64,000 bases of DNA from Apostichopus japonicus (taxonomy: Eukaryota; Echinodermata; Holothuroidea; Aspidochirotida; Stichopodidae), in contig NC_092580.1 in NCBI RefSeq assembly GCF_037975245.1, positions 18,586,501 through 18,650,500 of the forward strand. Direction: 5' to 3'. Under the pieces are notes generated by a model that saw only the letters and a program-made list of their open reading frames with translations, searched no databases and was not told where the DNA came from. Made by a program: the position numbers and the translations under genes. Positions 26,783-38,554 of the stretch are shown here, piece after piece; the stretch's first letter is position 1, and each line of letters opens with the position of its first letter.

Positions 26783-26926
26783 TTGTTTAATAGGAAAGGT
26801 CAACTGTATTGGAGAGTTTCTTGGCAAATCTTTGACTTCTCGTCCTTCAACATTGATTCCAAAAATGTTACTTGCAAGTTCTTTTTCTTCCTTTTTTTTG
26901 GTAAAGTTATTTTCAAATAAAACTGG
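26783..26926 (-). pseudogene. Adhesion GPCR copy A, broken GAIN exon
   Basis: It matches the 3' part of the copy B exon at 37628-37821: PVLFENNFTKKKEEKELASN, then NIFGINVEGREVKDLPRN, ending IKQ at a GTAAGT donor. The 5' 50 bases of the exon and its acceptor are gone; homology stops at 26926, where Penelope sequence begins. The remaining frame is open, but the exon cannot be spliced in normally. Confidence 0.82.
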
Positions 26927-28015
26927 GGGATTAGTAGACAAGGGATGGAGAGAAGAAAGAAAGAAACCAACAGGGGAAGAGTAGAGGTAGGAGATAAACA
27001 GTGGAGGGACAAAGAGAGGACTAAGGGAAGGGCTTGGGAATAAACTGGAGAAGGACAAAGACAGAAAGGTGTGGAGAAAAAGGGTGGAAGAGAGCTATGA
27101 GAAGAGGAGTGAATGGGGGGGGCAAGGGGAGAAAGAGGGAGGGGACAGAAGAAAAGTTAGTCATGTCCTTCCTGAATGTTGAGTCCATGAGGTTGAATGG
27201 TGCCAAGGCGTTGCATCCACAGCCTCTCTCTGCTGATTCGTACTAGGTCAGGACGGCTACCTAAGGATTCAATCCCCTGTAGGGACATGTCGTTAATGGT
27301 ATGGTTGGGAAGGTTAAAGTGTTCTCCAACTGGGGTCTTAGTCTTCATGGTGTTGACTGTGGATCTGTGACCATAGAATCGCTTCTTGAGGGTGGTTTTG
27401 GTTTCGCCAACATACTGGATGCCGCAAACTCTACAAGAGATCAGATATATGACATTAGTGGTTGTGCAAGTGATGTGACCCTTAGTCTTGTATGTGAGTT
27501 GCTTGCTGTGGCTAGTGATGGAATTGGATTCAACAATGTGGTTTCTGCAGATTTTGCATCCCGAAGTACTATCACATTTGAAAGTACCATGCTGAATGGG
27601 TGTAGGGTTAGAAGTTAGTGGTGGAACAGCAGCACGCACAAGAAGGTCTCGTAGGTTGCGCGGTCGTCTGTAGGCGATGATGGGTTTTTCAGGGACGGCT
27701 CGTTGGAGTCTATCAGAAGTGAGGAGAATGTTGTGGTTGTAAGAGGTGATTTGCTGAAGAGGAGGAAGATTTGGGTGGAAAGTAACAACCAGGGGGAGCT
27801 TGTTGTCGCAATCTCGTCCCTTTTTGTTCTTCACTGCCAATGTAGATGATCTGGAAAGGGAGCGGACTCTCTGAATGGCTTCAAGCACCCTTATGGCACT
27901 ATGTCCCCTGGCAGTAAGGTGTTTTTCCAAAGCATCTGTATGGCGAATGAAAGAGGAATTGTTAGAGCAAATGCGACGAAGACGAAGTGCTTGACTGGAG
28001 TCTTGTGCAAACTGA
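26927..28015 (-). mobile_element. Penelope-like element, truncated, with GIY-YIG endonuclease
   Basis: The minus-strand frame runs from SSQALRLRRICSNNSSFIRH near 28000 to a stop at 27157. It has the C-terminal RT/thumb end, a zinc-finger-like cysteine cluster (CDSTSGCKIC), and a GIY-YIG endonuclease domain (NVIYLISCRVCGIQYVGET, then KKRFYGH and a downstream NLPNH). It lacks the RT core and the true 3' end. Its 3' untranslated part is cut at the junction with the GAIN exon at 26926. Related copies lie at 43500-44672 and 47422-47613. Confidence 0.88.
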
Positions 28016-28317
28016 ATTCAGAGTAACTGTCATAACATCCCACAACATTACATTACATGAGGAAACAGAGAAAACAGCAATGAATCCAGTCCCACACCCG
28101 AACCGAGACTTTATTGGCCCGCTCTATCATTTTCCCGATTTATGGTGTACGTAACTCCTAACTGTAGCGATAATCAACTCAAGATAACCGTTTCAAAATA
28201 CAGCTTTCCCTATATGGAGGTATTTTGGCTCTCAGAATCTAACCACTCATTGTTTTGTGTATGCCGTTTATGCGAAGAAAACAATATGCTCACATAGCCC
28301 ACATTGTGGAGAAAGTT

Positions 28318-29665
28318 TACAGTTACATTGGACAAACGAGCAGAGAATAGAGTAAATATAGACATAACAAGAGACACAGAGGGACTGACAGTTACAATGG
28401 ACAAATGAGCAATGAATAGAGCAAATATAGACATAACAAGAGACGCAGATGGACAGACAGTTACAATGGACAAATGAGCAGAGAATAGAGCAAGTATAGA
28501 CAAACAAGATACGCAGATGGACAGACAGTTACAATGGACAAATGAGCAATGAATAGAGCAAATATAGACATAACAAGAGACACGGATGGACTGACAGTTA
28601 CATTGGACAAATGAGCAAAAAATAGAGTAAATATAGACATAACAAGAGACGCAGATGGACAGACAGTTACAATGGACAAATGAGCAATGAATAGAGCAAA
28701 TATAGACATAACAAGAGACAGGGATGGACAGAGAGTTACATTGGACAAATGAGCAGAGAATAGAGCAAATATAGACATAACAAGAGACGCAGATGGACAA
28801 ACAGTTACAATGGACAAACGAGCAGAGAATAGAGCAAATATAGACATAACAAGAGACACGGATGGACTGACAGTTACATTGGACAAATGAGCAGAGAATA
28901 GAGCAAATATAGACATAACAAGAGACGCGGATGGACAGACGGTTTCAATGGACAAACGAGCAGAGAATAGAGTAAATATAGACATAACAAGAGACACGGA
29001 TGGACAGATAGTTACATTGGACAAATGAGCAGAGAATAGAGCAAATATAGACATAACAAAGGAGACGCAGATGGACAGACAGTTACAATAGACAAATGAG
29101 CAATGAAAGAGCAAATATAGACATAACAAGAGACGCGGATGGACAGACGGTTACAATGGACAAACGAGCAGAGAATAGAGTAAATATAGACATAACAAGA
29201 GACACGGATGGACAGATAGTTACATTGGACAAATGAGCAGAGAATAGAGCAAATATAGACATAACAAAGGAGACGCAGATGGACAGACAGTTACAATAGA
29301 CAAATGAGCAATGAATAGAGCAAATATAGACATAACAAGAGACACGGATGGACAGATAGTTACATTGGACAAATGAGCAGAGAATAGAGCAAATATAGAC
29401 ATAACAAGAGACGCAGATGGACTGACAGTTACATTGGACAATTGAGCAGAAAATAGAGCAAATATAGACATAACAAGAGACACGGATGTACTGACAGTTA
29501 CATTGGACAAATGAGCAGAGAATAGAGCAAATATAGACATAACAGGAGACACGGATGGACAGATATTTACATTGGACAAATGAGCAGAGAATAGAGCAAA
29601 TATAGACATAACAAGAGACACGGAGGGACTGACAGTTACAATGGACAAATTAGCAAATGAATAGA
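28318..29665. repeat. 69-bp minisatellite, about 20 copies
   Basis: The unit contains ggacaaatgagcagagaata, gagcaaatatagacataaca and agagacgcagatggacag. Since 69 is a multiple of three and lacks stops in two minus-strand frames, it produces long Cys-rich or hydrophobic frames of 142-222 residues. These have 23-residue periodicity and no start or splice context, so I regard them as non-coding. It lies in intron 1 of copy A. Confidence 0.93.
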
Positions 29666-29875
29666 CATAACAAAGGAGACCTCTCCTGTTTTAATAGATC
29701 ATCAATTGTTTAGTTGTAACCAGATAAATCTCTTGTTTATATTGAGAAGATTTATGGTTGGTTGGAATTATGGTTGGTATGAAGTGAAGGTGTTCTCAGA
29801 GTGATACAAAAGTAACAGCCTAATGTATAACGTATTTTGTTTTGTTTTTAAATTGTAGAAGGATGAATTACTTAC

Positions 29876-29927
29876 CGAACATTAAATATAGGAAACCAGA
29901 AATCGGCAGCAGATATGACTTTGCCAT
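29876..29927 (-). CDS. Adhesion GPCR copy A, exon 1 (signal peptide)
   Basis: ATG at 29927 is followed by MAKSYLLPISGFLYLMF, a short positively charged then hydrophobic start typical of a signal peptide, and then a strong donor (GTAAGT) in phase 1. The same exon occurs at 48130-48181 beside copy B, where the ATG is ATT. The link to the downstream receptor exons rests on order, strand and the parallel arrangement of both copies; no transcript evidence is available. Confidence 0.55.
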
Positions 29928-31425
29928 CCTGAGATTTTCTAGTCCGAACACAAATGTTACAGATCACGTTTTTCAAATAACACATGAATAAATTCCATAT
30001 GTAAGAAAAAATATTTATATTATAAAACAGAAACAGATTCAGCTATTCGCACAAACGCATTAAGTTCACGCTCTGTTGAAGTGACTGCAAACAATGTGAT
30101 CATATTTAGTTTATTGGTAATGTCTGTTGTAGTTTTATTGAACAGAATGTTGTACTTCCTGGTTGATATACGCAAACTGATTGGTCGGGGTTATTAAGGA
30201 GTGGTTACTAAGAAAGGTCATTACCCATTTCCTGACGTTCGTGCAGGCGCTTGGCAGATCGTTCAAATTGAAAGATCATGCAGGTAATGCATAAGATAGT
30301 GACAAGTCAAATAATAATAATACCAAAGTGTAAGGAGTAACTTATACTTACCACTCATAACGTTGCCTCTATACTGATAAGTTACCATAACCCTTTATAG
30401 GGTTATGCTATACTTAAAGGGTGTGAAGACTCGCGCAAAAAGAAACGTCTAATGCCGGTAATCTGACCTAGTTTCGAATGAGGTGTAACAGAAGTGTTAG
30501 ACACTACCATCGATCGCAGAAAATACACACACACACAGCTTGCTATTATCAGTAATTAGACACTAGTGTATAGTCAGTACATACAGTTGCATACAGCTGC
30601 AATACCCACATCACAGTGTTCAAACAATACAGCGATGGACATCTCAGGTCCAGCTAAAGATAACAAGGTATCACGTTTCATTACTGTCTGCATATTGTAG
30701 CGACACGAAAATATCGTCACTTGCAAGCAACGGAAAGTTAACTTTTTCAGATGGCCGCACGCGGTTTGGGGCGAGTCTAAAGAGTAATATGCAGAAACAG
30801 AACACGCAATATACCATATAGTATTACCACATTTAGTAACTTATACATCCGCTCGAAAAGGGAAACCTTTGTAGAAGTAAACCGGGTCTAATAGTGCAGT
30901 GATTGTTTTGGCATATTTTCAGTATGAGACCATCGTTGCTTTTTCAAATGCTCATATTCTCATGCGGCAAATTGCGGAAAAGGAACAATAGGAGAAATTT
31001 GTTTGATATGTTATCAAACAGGAATGGTCTTACTTGTCTTGCATTGGTTTAGTTGTCAAATTTGCATAAATTTACGTATATGTGGTGTGAATTAGATATC
31101 CAATTCTGAATTTGGAAATTAGATGTAAATTTTAAAGAAAAAAATAGAGAAATTTGTCAGTGTGGTTTTTTGACATCACACTTGTTTGCTTCAAATTCAC
31201 TTTGGGCACAAAGCGTGTCAACTTCCCGCAAACGAGTTAAAAATCAAAATTATAAGGAATTAAATGCAATCTTCACCAGGAAGTTAAGACTGACACTTTT
31301 TTTGCTGGACCTAATCCTTGTCAGAAATTTGGGATCTCGTTGCAAAAATTCTACATGGTCATGGTATACGGAAGACTGAAATTGCAGTGAGTGGCCAACC
31401 TATGAAGCATTCAGTAAGATGATAC

Positions 31426-31427
<2 letters not shown>
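29928..31427. promoter_or_regulatory. 5' flank of copy A exon 1
   Basis: The sequence upstream of the signal-peptide exon is conserved with 48182-49287. It presumably contains the 5' UTR and promoter, but I see no clear TATA or initiator. Only its position and conservation between duplicates support the call. Confidence 0.3.

Positions 31428-31464
<37 letters not shown>
31428..31464. repeat. (TA)n microsatellite
   Basis: A TA run followed by catacacacatg. The orthologous site in duplication unit B is at 49288-49380 and is longer. Confidence 0.9.
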
Positions 31465-31470
<6 letters not shown>

Positions 31471-31828
31471 TACACACATGCACGCGGCACACAAACAAAA
31501 CAAGAAGACAACAAGATGTACCGTATCTGTACTTTATTTCTGACTAAACTGAATGTTATAATTTATATTATGAAAGAAGTGTGGTCGCAATAGTAAACTG
31601 AAACAGCTTATATACGTTATTAGAACAAGAAAGGAAATATTAAACAAATGATAGGTCAAACACCAAATACAGCAATAAGAAAACTATGACTAGGTAAAGC
31701 AGTGGTTAATCAATTTCTAGAATGTTCAGATCTGTCGCACATTTTTACAAGACACAACCTTAAAGCCGGTAAAGCATAGTTGATTTACACCATGAGCTGG
31801 ATGCGACTGTATTTATATAACATTTCAA

Positions 31829-32612
31829 AGTGTGTTGTGTTGATATATTATTTATCTTATGGCGGAACTCGTCCCTGCTTTTTCTTGGAACTTTGGAAGC
31901 ATTTTTAGCTAGTTCACTTATAGATGTAGAAATCAATTCGAGAATCATCATCATTACTAAAATGCTAGTAGTGATGTGCTGCAAAGACACGTCTACGCTA
32001 ATAATATTCGATTGTCCTCGAACCATGCATGTGATAGCATGTTTACACCGAATTTCAAGTTGTGAGACTATTATACTAGACCGACATGCAGTATACACGG
32101 CCTTAACCAAGACAAGCATTACCGGAATTTAAGACTACTTTACTGTTTATTAATTTGATGCAATTTCTGTATTAGATTGCTTAAGAGACATTGTCTGCAT
32201 CTACGTACGTTAACCTTTCAAAGAAGTAGGATTGATTTCCGCATGGTAAATTTGTATCACTTTGTACCTTGCACTATGTATCACGTGATAAAATACACTA
32301 TTCAATGGCATGTAGTCGTCGCGTACGGTACCGGCATGTTTTTTCGGCAATGGAATCAATCTACCTGCACGTTCTGACTTTTATTTCAGATTCATATCAC
32401 AAACACATCTGACTGCAAGGTTAGCCTACATTCAGTTTTACCATATATATCTATATATATATAGATAGATACACACAGCTCATCCTATCATTCAAAGTTG
32501 GCAAGATAACCACACGGGTATGTACAAAAGCTGTTTCTCATAGTTATCTTGATATTAAATACCGCGCGACATGTAACGTCGACATTTAAAAGGAAGTGAT
32601 GTAAAACCGTGT
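31829..32612. other. Spacer between the two receptor copies
   Basis: No gene recognised. Short AT repeats (tatatatctatatatatatagatagata) lie near 32443-32470. It holds the upstream edge of copy A and the 3' flank of copy B. Confidence 0.4.
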
Positions 32613-33087
32613 TCACACGCTGTTATGAATAACTGTAGCACATGTGGCTTGTGATGGTTGAGTACTGTGCCCAGAGAAACGAGTCGCTTTGTCTTCTGAA
32701 TAATTGACTCCCAGTGGGTAGGTAACTTCGGCCGTCTGCTTGCCATGGCGACAAACGCGCAGGTAAGTGCGCCTCCACATCTCGCGGAATTCTTTGTTGC
32801 CAACGCAGAAGAGAAGGAAAATCACGAAGCCTTTAAGGGACAGAGTTAAGCTGAACAATACATCGAATACGCCGAAGCCCCAAGACATTCCCAGTAGGGT
32901 CCAAATAGCGATAGAGTTCATAACCCTGAACCCTGCAACTCGCCAAGAAGTTTTCGAAGATCCCATTTCCTTTGAGCAAACCAAACGTTGGAAGATTCTG
33001 ACGTAACAGACACCATTGAAGAGGAACATCAGAAATATGACTGGGACGAAACCATACCTCAGAGGTGGACCCCAATCCAAGAAACAA
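32613..33087 (-). CDS. Adhesion GPCR copy B, last exon (ECL2 to TM7, deleted ECL3)
   Basis: Collinear with 22528-22972: ECL2 Cys/Trp, TM5 (GFVPVIFLMFLFNGV), TM6 IWTLLGMSWGFG, then directly VFDVLFSLTLSLKG. Sixteen residues present in copy A (from LLSLAYF to GVSI) are missing through a 48-bp in-frame deletion near 32870. That removes the outer end of TM6, ECL3 and the entry to TM7. After WRR the two copies diverge completely; copy B continues with a hydrophilic tail to a stop at 32613. The deletion probably disturbs folding, though the frame is open. Confidence 0.75.
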
Positions 33088-33278
33088 CTGTAATAAAAAA
33101 TAATAATAACAATGATAATAATAATAAACATTATTTCTTGAAATGACATAATCAAATCTTCACCCTGTCGAAGCAGATGTAGAATCATTTATAACACATA
33201 TTCTATTTTGAGAGTTTCATCATCCTATCCTATCCCTCATATCTTTGCTTATTTTATTGATTTTTTTTTAAAACTTAC
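33088..33278. other. Intron of copy B
   Basis: A short intron with an (ATAATAA)n-like stretch near 33095-33130. It is much shorter than the copy A equivalent, which carries the hAT-like MITE at 23576. Confidence 0.6.
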
Positions 33279-33345
33279 TATGATTCGGCGATGTAATCGT
33301 CCTTCCAAATTGCAAGCGACGCTCCAACTATAATGAAAGGTGACC
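33279..33345 (-). CDS. Adhesion GPCR copy B, TM4 exon
   Basis: A 67-bp exon with acceptor TATAG and donor GTAAGT, encoding SPFIIVGASLAIWKDDYIAES. The phase fits both neighbours: the split Gly codon from the TM2-TM3 exon and the split Tyr codon into the last exon. Confidence 0.85.
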
Positions 33346-34410
33346 CTATAGGACAAAACGTTTGTAAGAAATTAATCAATTCAATCCATAACAAATGAAA
33401 ACGCCATACGTGCTTGAAACAAGTCCTAAGACAATATATTAACGTCACAGTATATTATATTTTTTTTCATAAATTGAACAATTAAGGCAGACAGTATTTG
33501 CAGATCTTGGTGATCAATTTATTACGGTATACTCACTGTGATTCCTACTTTATCCGTTGTTTATGAACCATTTAAACAAACACATTTGTGTCTTTTACTT
33601 AAATGGTAATTTCGATTTTATTGCGTTTGGTTTTCCCCAATAAATTTTACAAGAACATACACGTATCATGAACTTATTTCATTTCACACTCATTTTTTCT
33701 TCCAAAATTTCTGTCATCAGAGTATAGATTATTTTGTTGTAAGTTAGATAGTGTCACTGTTGTGTATACTACTTCTTAAAGGTGTCGTGACGCCAAAGCA
33801 ATATCTTAGTTTCTACTTTAAATTACAATCAACACAAGTCCTGAAGGTTGAAGATATTTACGTGTAATTTGGCTATATTAGCCTTGCTTCATTAGAAGGG
33901 TAAGGAAGTATTTATACAGTTGTCAACTCCAAAGAGGAAATATTCTTTCATTTCACCATGGCTACACGGTGATAACTTGGTTGGAAGTTAACTTGCCGAC
34001 TTTTGTCTCTATGTCGGCACTCTCTCAACTCAAAGCCTCAACCCAAACTGTCATTTGTACGTGGGGAGGGGGTATAGTTGGGTGAAACGTTCCGAGTCGG
34101 GGAATATATAATGTCAGTATATGTGAAGAATTAAACGCCTTCTTCGGATCCACGAATACCTTCCAGCAAGAGTTATGACCCTATCTATATCGATTGAGAG
34201 ATTTAGAACTCCCCCCCCCCCAAAAAAAAAAAACAACAACAACAACACAAAAACACCTTTAAATCCTGTGCACGTCACTGAATATACCCTCCCCTCTACC
34301 CTAAATCATGCTCTCCATTTCCCGACGTTGTTTTTTCTTTAAAATGTTTCCTATGACCCCTGCATGTCGTTTCAGTTCTTTTGTTGTACAAGACAAAAAT
34401 CGAAGCTTAC
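33346..34410. other. Intron of copy B
   Basis: No element recognised; poly-C/poly-A and (CAA)n stretches lie near 34209-34245. Confidence 0.4.
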
Positions 34411-34691
34411 CCCAAGCAAATATCCCTGCTTTGCAGAGAAAATAAGATCCCGTTGTCTTGGATACCTTCACAAAGAGAAGATACATGTGCATAGCCTCCA
34501 CACACGTCCAGGCCATTGAAGCTAACACTAGATACTGTATGACAGCAGCAGACGACAAACACACGATAGTTTCGACAAGTTTGTTCTTCATTTCTCTCCT
34601 TTCAATGCCAAAACTGAAAGCCAAGTAAAATCCCAACAATGCAATAGAGAGGTTCAGCAAAATCTTTTGGGGTAGCTTTGTTCGCATTTTT
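34411..34691 (-). CDS. Adhesion GPCR copy B, TM2-TM3 exon
   Basis: A 281-bp exon, acceptor CTGCAG, donor GTAAGC. It encodes MRTKLPQKILLNLSIALLGF (TM2), the conserved extracellular-loop-1 cysteine in IVCLSSAA, and TM3 YLVLASMAWTCVEAMHMYLL. It then reads straight through SKTTGSYFLCKAGIFAWG, where copy A has a stop. It joins the TM1 exon through a split Arg codon and the TM4 exon through a split Gly codon. Confidence 0.9.
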
Positions 34692-35007
34692 CTGCAGGAG
34701 AAAAAGAAGGTGATAAAGAACGATAAATATCACAATGAGCTGACCTAAGTATCCTATTGATCTGATTTAAGAGAGTTTGGTTTTATACATGTTCCAATAA
34801 CTTCAATCGTTGGATTCCGCTTCTTTTGCATGTAACTGGTCAACTCGACAAATTTCGGATTTTTGACGTCCCTTCAGGACCTCTGTGAACTTGACCGTCC
34901 CTAAGTCAGATCAGGTACTCGTGTATACCCAGCAAATGCAGACCCCTAAAGCCTGTACTTAACAGCGAAAGAACAACTGTGTTCTCTATTAATTATATAC
35001 CTATAGG

Positions 35008-35373
35008 CAAGGGCGTAGGAACCGGGGGGGGGGGGGCTGGGGGCGCCAGCCCCCAGTGAAAAATGTGGAGGGGCGGAAGTATCATTCCGCCCCCCGCTTC
35101 GCAAGTCAGAAAACCCCTTTTTCATTTCCAAATGAGAAAAAAATCTCATTTGGAGCACCAAATTGCATCTAAGGCCAGGTGAAAATACAAAATTAAGTTT
35201 ACAAAATGGAGTGGGTATTGAAGTGTGCTATATTGCACCAAATTGCATCTGAAGCCACCTGGAAATGCAAAAAATTCCAAAGGGGGAGGGGGACACCCCT
35301 CCCCTTACACCCCTCCCACAGGCCGGCCATCAGTCTTCAGCCCCCCACCCAAAAGTACCTTCCTACGCCACTG
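35008..35373. mobile_element. hAT-like MITE in a copy B intron
   Basis: It starts caagggcgtaggaa and ends ttcctacgccactg, inverted repeats with two mismatches. Flanks are cctatagg at 35000-35007 and 35374-35381. That 8-bp target is itself a palindrome, so the inverted repeat appears to extend outward; the TSD reading is still simplest. A G/C-rich palindrome follows the left end. It sits between the TM1 and TM2-TM3 exons. Confidence 0.82.
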
Positions 35374-35418
35374 CCTATAGGTATATGACTCATTCATTGG
35401 CATGCAGTCTTCACATAC

Positions 35419-35519
35419 CTCATTATTATGTAAAACAATATGGTTATGGCAAGCCCCACAACCGACAGCAAACATCCAACCTGGGTGATGTAGGTCAGGA
35501 GTTTACTATGCGATTCGTG
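35419..35519 (-). CDS. Adhesion GPCR copy B, TM1 exon
   Basis: A 101-bp exon with acceptor CCACAG and donor GTATGT. It encodes HESHSKLLTYITQVGCLLSV then VGLAITILFYIIM, a typical TM1 of this family (sIt-Y-vGc-iS pattern). It starts in phase 0 after the GPS exon. No counterpart was found in copy A. Confidence 0.88.
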
Positions 35520-36402
35520 CTGTGGAAAAGATGAAAGAACAAGAATAGTGTAACATTTAAAAAAAAACCTTCATGTTTAGTAAATTTTGAGCAAAGTTAA
35601 CAATTTATAAACATATGAAAAGAGTTCATGCATATGTGCAGATATCGACTGATATACTGCCAGTCTGGAAACTAAAGGAACCGTAACACATTAAAGAACT
35701 ATACATCCGCCCGAAACTTAATTAGCCCCTTAATGGACCTACGGAGGTGACAATTTGGCATGTTTTCAGTTGACATCATTATTTTTTAAATGTTTGGATG
35801 TTGAAGAAGGTGCAATGAACTATTGGTTATTTTTCGTCATCAAACTGTACCATTTGATTGCATGAAATTTAAATATCTTAAATTTCAATAAAAAGTGAGA
35901 AAAATGGATCAGATGAACAGCCGCATTCAAGGGAGTGAAATGATGTATGACATCAACAAATCCAAATCCAATCTAAAGAACATATCGCCGGAAGTGTTTT
36001 TCCATGGTGTTTTGCGTCAGAGGTAGTTATTGTTTTTATGTAAATGAGATGTAAAATAAACTTAAATTATGACTTTAGACGAACATTAAGTTCTGGTATG
36101 TTATAGTCCACGAAAACAGAATGAAACAGGAGTGCTATTTCATTTTCAAGTTAATCAGTTTCAAACATGATATATTTCTGGAATGCTCCTTTAAGGTTCA
36201 GGTGGTAATTAGGTCGGTTCCTCAGTGCAAGCTTCAATTTAAGAATGAATAGATTGTTTGATTAATTCTTATAACTCAGCTTAAACATTTTCTATGAGCA
36301 AGAGAGCAGCACTGAAGAGCAATTTTACACCATTTATCTTTGACACTTTTTGCAATTATGCAGCAATTATGCACTGGGGCGTTCTGCAAACTATGAGACG
36401 CG
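35520..36402. other. Intron of copy B; possible old TTAA element
   Basis: Between TTAA at 35691 and TTAA at 36191 the ends share short similarities (TTAAAG, gaaact-attaac). The left end, tatacatccgcccgaaa, resembles 30847-30865 in duplication A. It may be a degraded TTAA-type element, but the match is weak. Confidence 0.25.
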
Positions 36403-36451
36403 TATGGCAAGCCTTAAACTTATCGAGTTATTGCACATATGGCCTGCCATA
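36403..36451. mobile_element. 49-bp mini-element with GATATC-transposon termini
   Basis: It begins tatggcaagcc and ends ggcctgccata: 11-bp inverted repeats with one mismatch, the left one identical to the tip of the 5.4-kb element at 15643. It is flanked by the 6-bp duplication gacgcg (36397-36402 and 36452-36457), the same TSD length. No GATATC array is present. It appears to be a minimal relic or minimal mobile derivative of that family. Confidence 0.75.
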
Positions 36452-36654
36452 GACGCGAACCAAAAATGGGTTACGGAAAATTTGACAACAGTTTTCGGAG
36501 CTTTTAACTTTCATATATGCTAAGCATCGAAAATAATAGTGAAATAGAAATACAACATGAAATAATAACAATGTTCTTCACGGTCTGCAATACACCATAT
36601 CAATTTTGAGTAAAAGGCATTCTTTAATCAACCATTTTATATGACTTTACTCAC

Positions 36655-36834
36655 CACAAGCACACAGAGATTGGTAAGATGGTAGCAATTGCACTGAACC
36701 GAGTTAGACTTGACATAAGTCGTAAAGCATCCTTCTGATGACCAGCGACCATGTCCTTCATTCAGATCAAAGTCCCAATGCGAACATGTATACACCAATA
36801 TTTTATTGCTGGTAACATTTTCGATTTCGAACAC
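36655..36834 (-). CDS. Adhesion GPCR copy B, GPS exon
   Basis: A 180-bp exon, exactly 60 codons, phase 0 at both ends (acceptor CGCAG, donor GTGAGT). It carries the complete GPS motif: CSHWDFD, GRWSSEGC, VQCNCYHLTN. The autoproteolysis tripeptide H-L-T is intact, so the receptor was built to cleave itself into N- and C-terminal fragments. It is followed in frame by the TM1 exon. This exon fixes the family as adhesion GPCR. Absent from copy A. Confidence 0.93.
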
Positions 36835-37584
<750 letters not shown>

Positions 37585-37627
37585 TTATACACATATATAT
37601 CTATGGTTTTATTGAGGCTTTACTTAC

Positions 37628-37821
37628 TTGTTCAATAGGAGAGGTGAACTGTATTGGAGAGTTTCTTGGCAAATCGTTGACTTCTCGTCCTTTAACATTG
37701 ATTCCAAAAATGTTACTTGCGAGTTCTTTTTCTTCCTCTTTTTTGGTAAAGTTATTTTCAAATAAAACTGGAGTAAAATATTCGATGACTGTCACAAATA
37801 ATTCACTAGAATCAAAGTCAG
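37628..37821 (-). CDS. Adhesion GPCR copy B, GAIN subdomain B exon
   Basis: A 194-bp exon (acceptor CTTTAG, donor GTAAGT). It encodes DFDSSELFVTVIEYFTPVLF and then INVKGREVNDLPRNSPIQFT, the beta-strand pattern (Vv-l-PI-f-f) that precedes GPS in GAIN domains. It joins the previous exon by a split Ser codon and the GPS exon in phase 0. Copy A keeps only its 3' three quarters. Confidence 0.88.
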
Positions 37822-38554
37822 CTAAAGGAAGCAAAGACGAAAAAATACAAAACCACAATTAGAAAGAACTATTTATATGTTTTACTCTATTTTATAAAAT
37901 GGATCTGCTTGTCTTCGGACATCCAAGAAGATTCGAAGCCCGCCGAATTGAGGTCTTTTTTGAGTTGTGAATTGATACACCAATTCCAATCTATAACCTT
38001 TCTTGCAGTGTAGATGTAGTAGATTTTGAGATGTTGGTAGGAATTGTGGGGGACATTGAAGTGCTGAGCTACCGGACATCCCGAGAAATATATACATACA
38101 ATACATAAAATATATACATACAATATATACAACAATCATTATGCAAATTTGTAGCCAAATGACCGAGATTGGACACTTTTCAACGAAAACACTCTAATAT
38201 TATGTGTTCAGATCCAAACACATGCTTTGCCTTCACTTTAATAACACTTCCTAAGGCTAAACACTAGCGGTGTTTAGAAATTGAACACAGTATCGTGTAT
38301 AATTGAACCATGTTGAGGGGCTTAACCAATTTGCTCAAACAGTGTGTTTAGCAATTAAACATACAATTGTTATTCAAGTAAATAACTTCCAATTAATACT
38401 GGACCAACCCGTGACATTTATTTTAGAGCGATATATATGATCTTTTGGTAAAACTGCTGTAACTATGGTGGCTTTTTATGTCATCGGTTACTCTCTAAAT
38501 TAATGAATTATTAGAAAATATATCTAATATTGTCGTGAAAATGATCATACTTAC
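37822..38554. other. Intron of copy B
   Basis: Short imperfect repeats of atacatacaat near 38090-38130. Nothing else recognised. Confidence 0.4.

Larger units (their letters stand above)
28158..31828. repeat. Segmental duplication, unit A (exon-1 region of copy A)
   Basis: Collinear with 47613-49767. Both begin cgtaactcctaactgtagcg and pass through the 69-bp minisatellite, the signal-peptide exon, a shared upstream region and a (TA)n block, fading near cgactgtattta. Unit A has about 20 minisatellite copies against about two in B. It also has about 360 extra bases at roughly 30417-30780. Confidence 0.85.

Noticed and set aside
28210-29648. Cys-rich or hydrophobic frames of up to 222 residues
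   Set aside because: Perfect 23-residue periodicity from the 69-bp minisatellite; open only because the unit has no stops in those frames.
35444-35455. tatggcaagcc-like word, also near 13059
   Set aside because: The first lies inside the TM1 coding exon and neither has a matching inverse end or a 6-bp duplication; chance matches to the transposon tip.
35691-36194. Kolobok/T2-like element between two TTAA sites
   Set aside because: End similarity is too weak and TTAA is too common in AT-rich DNA; noted only in the intron entry.
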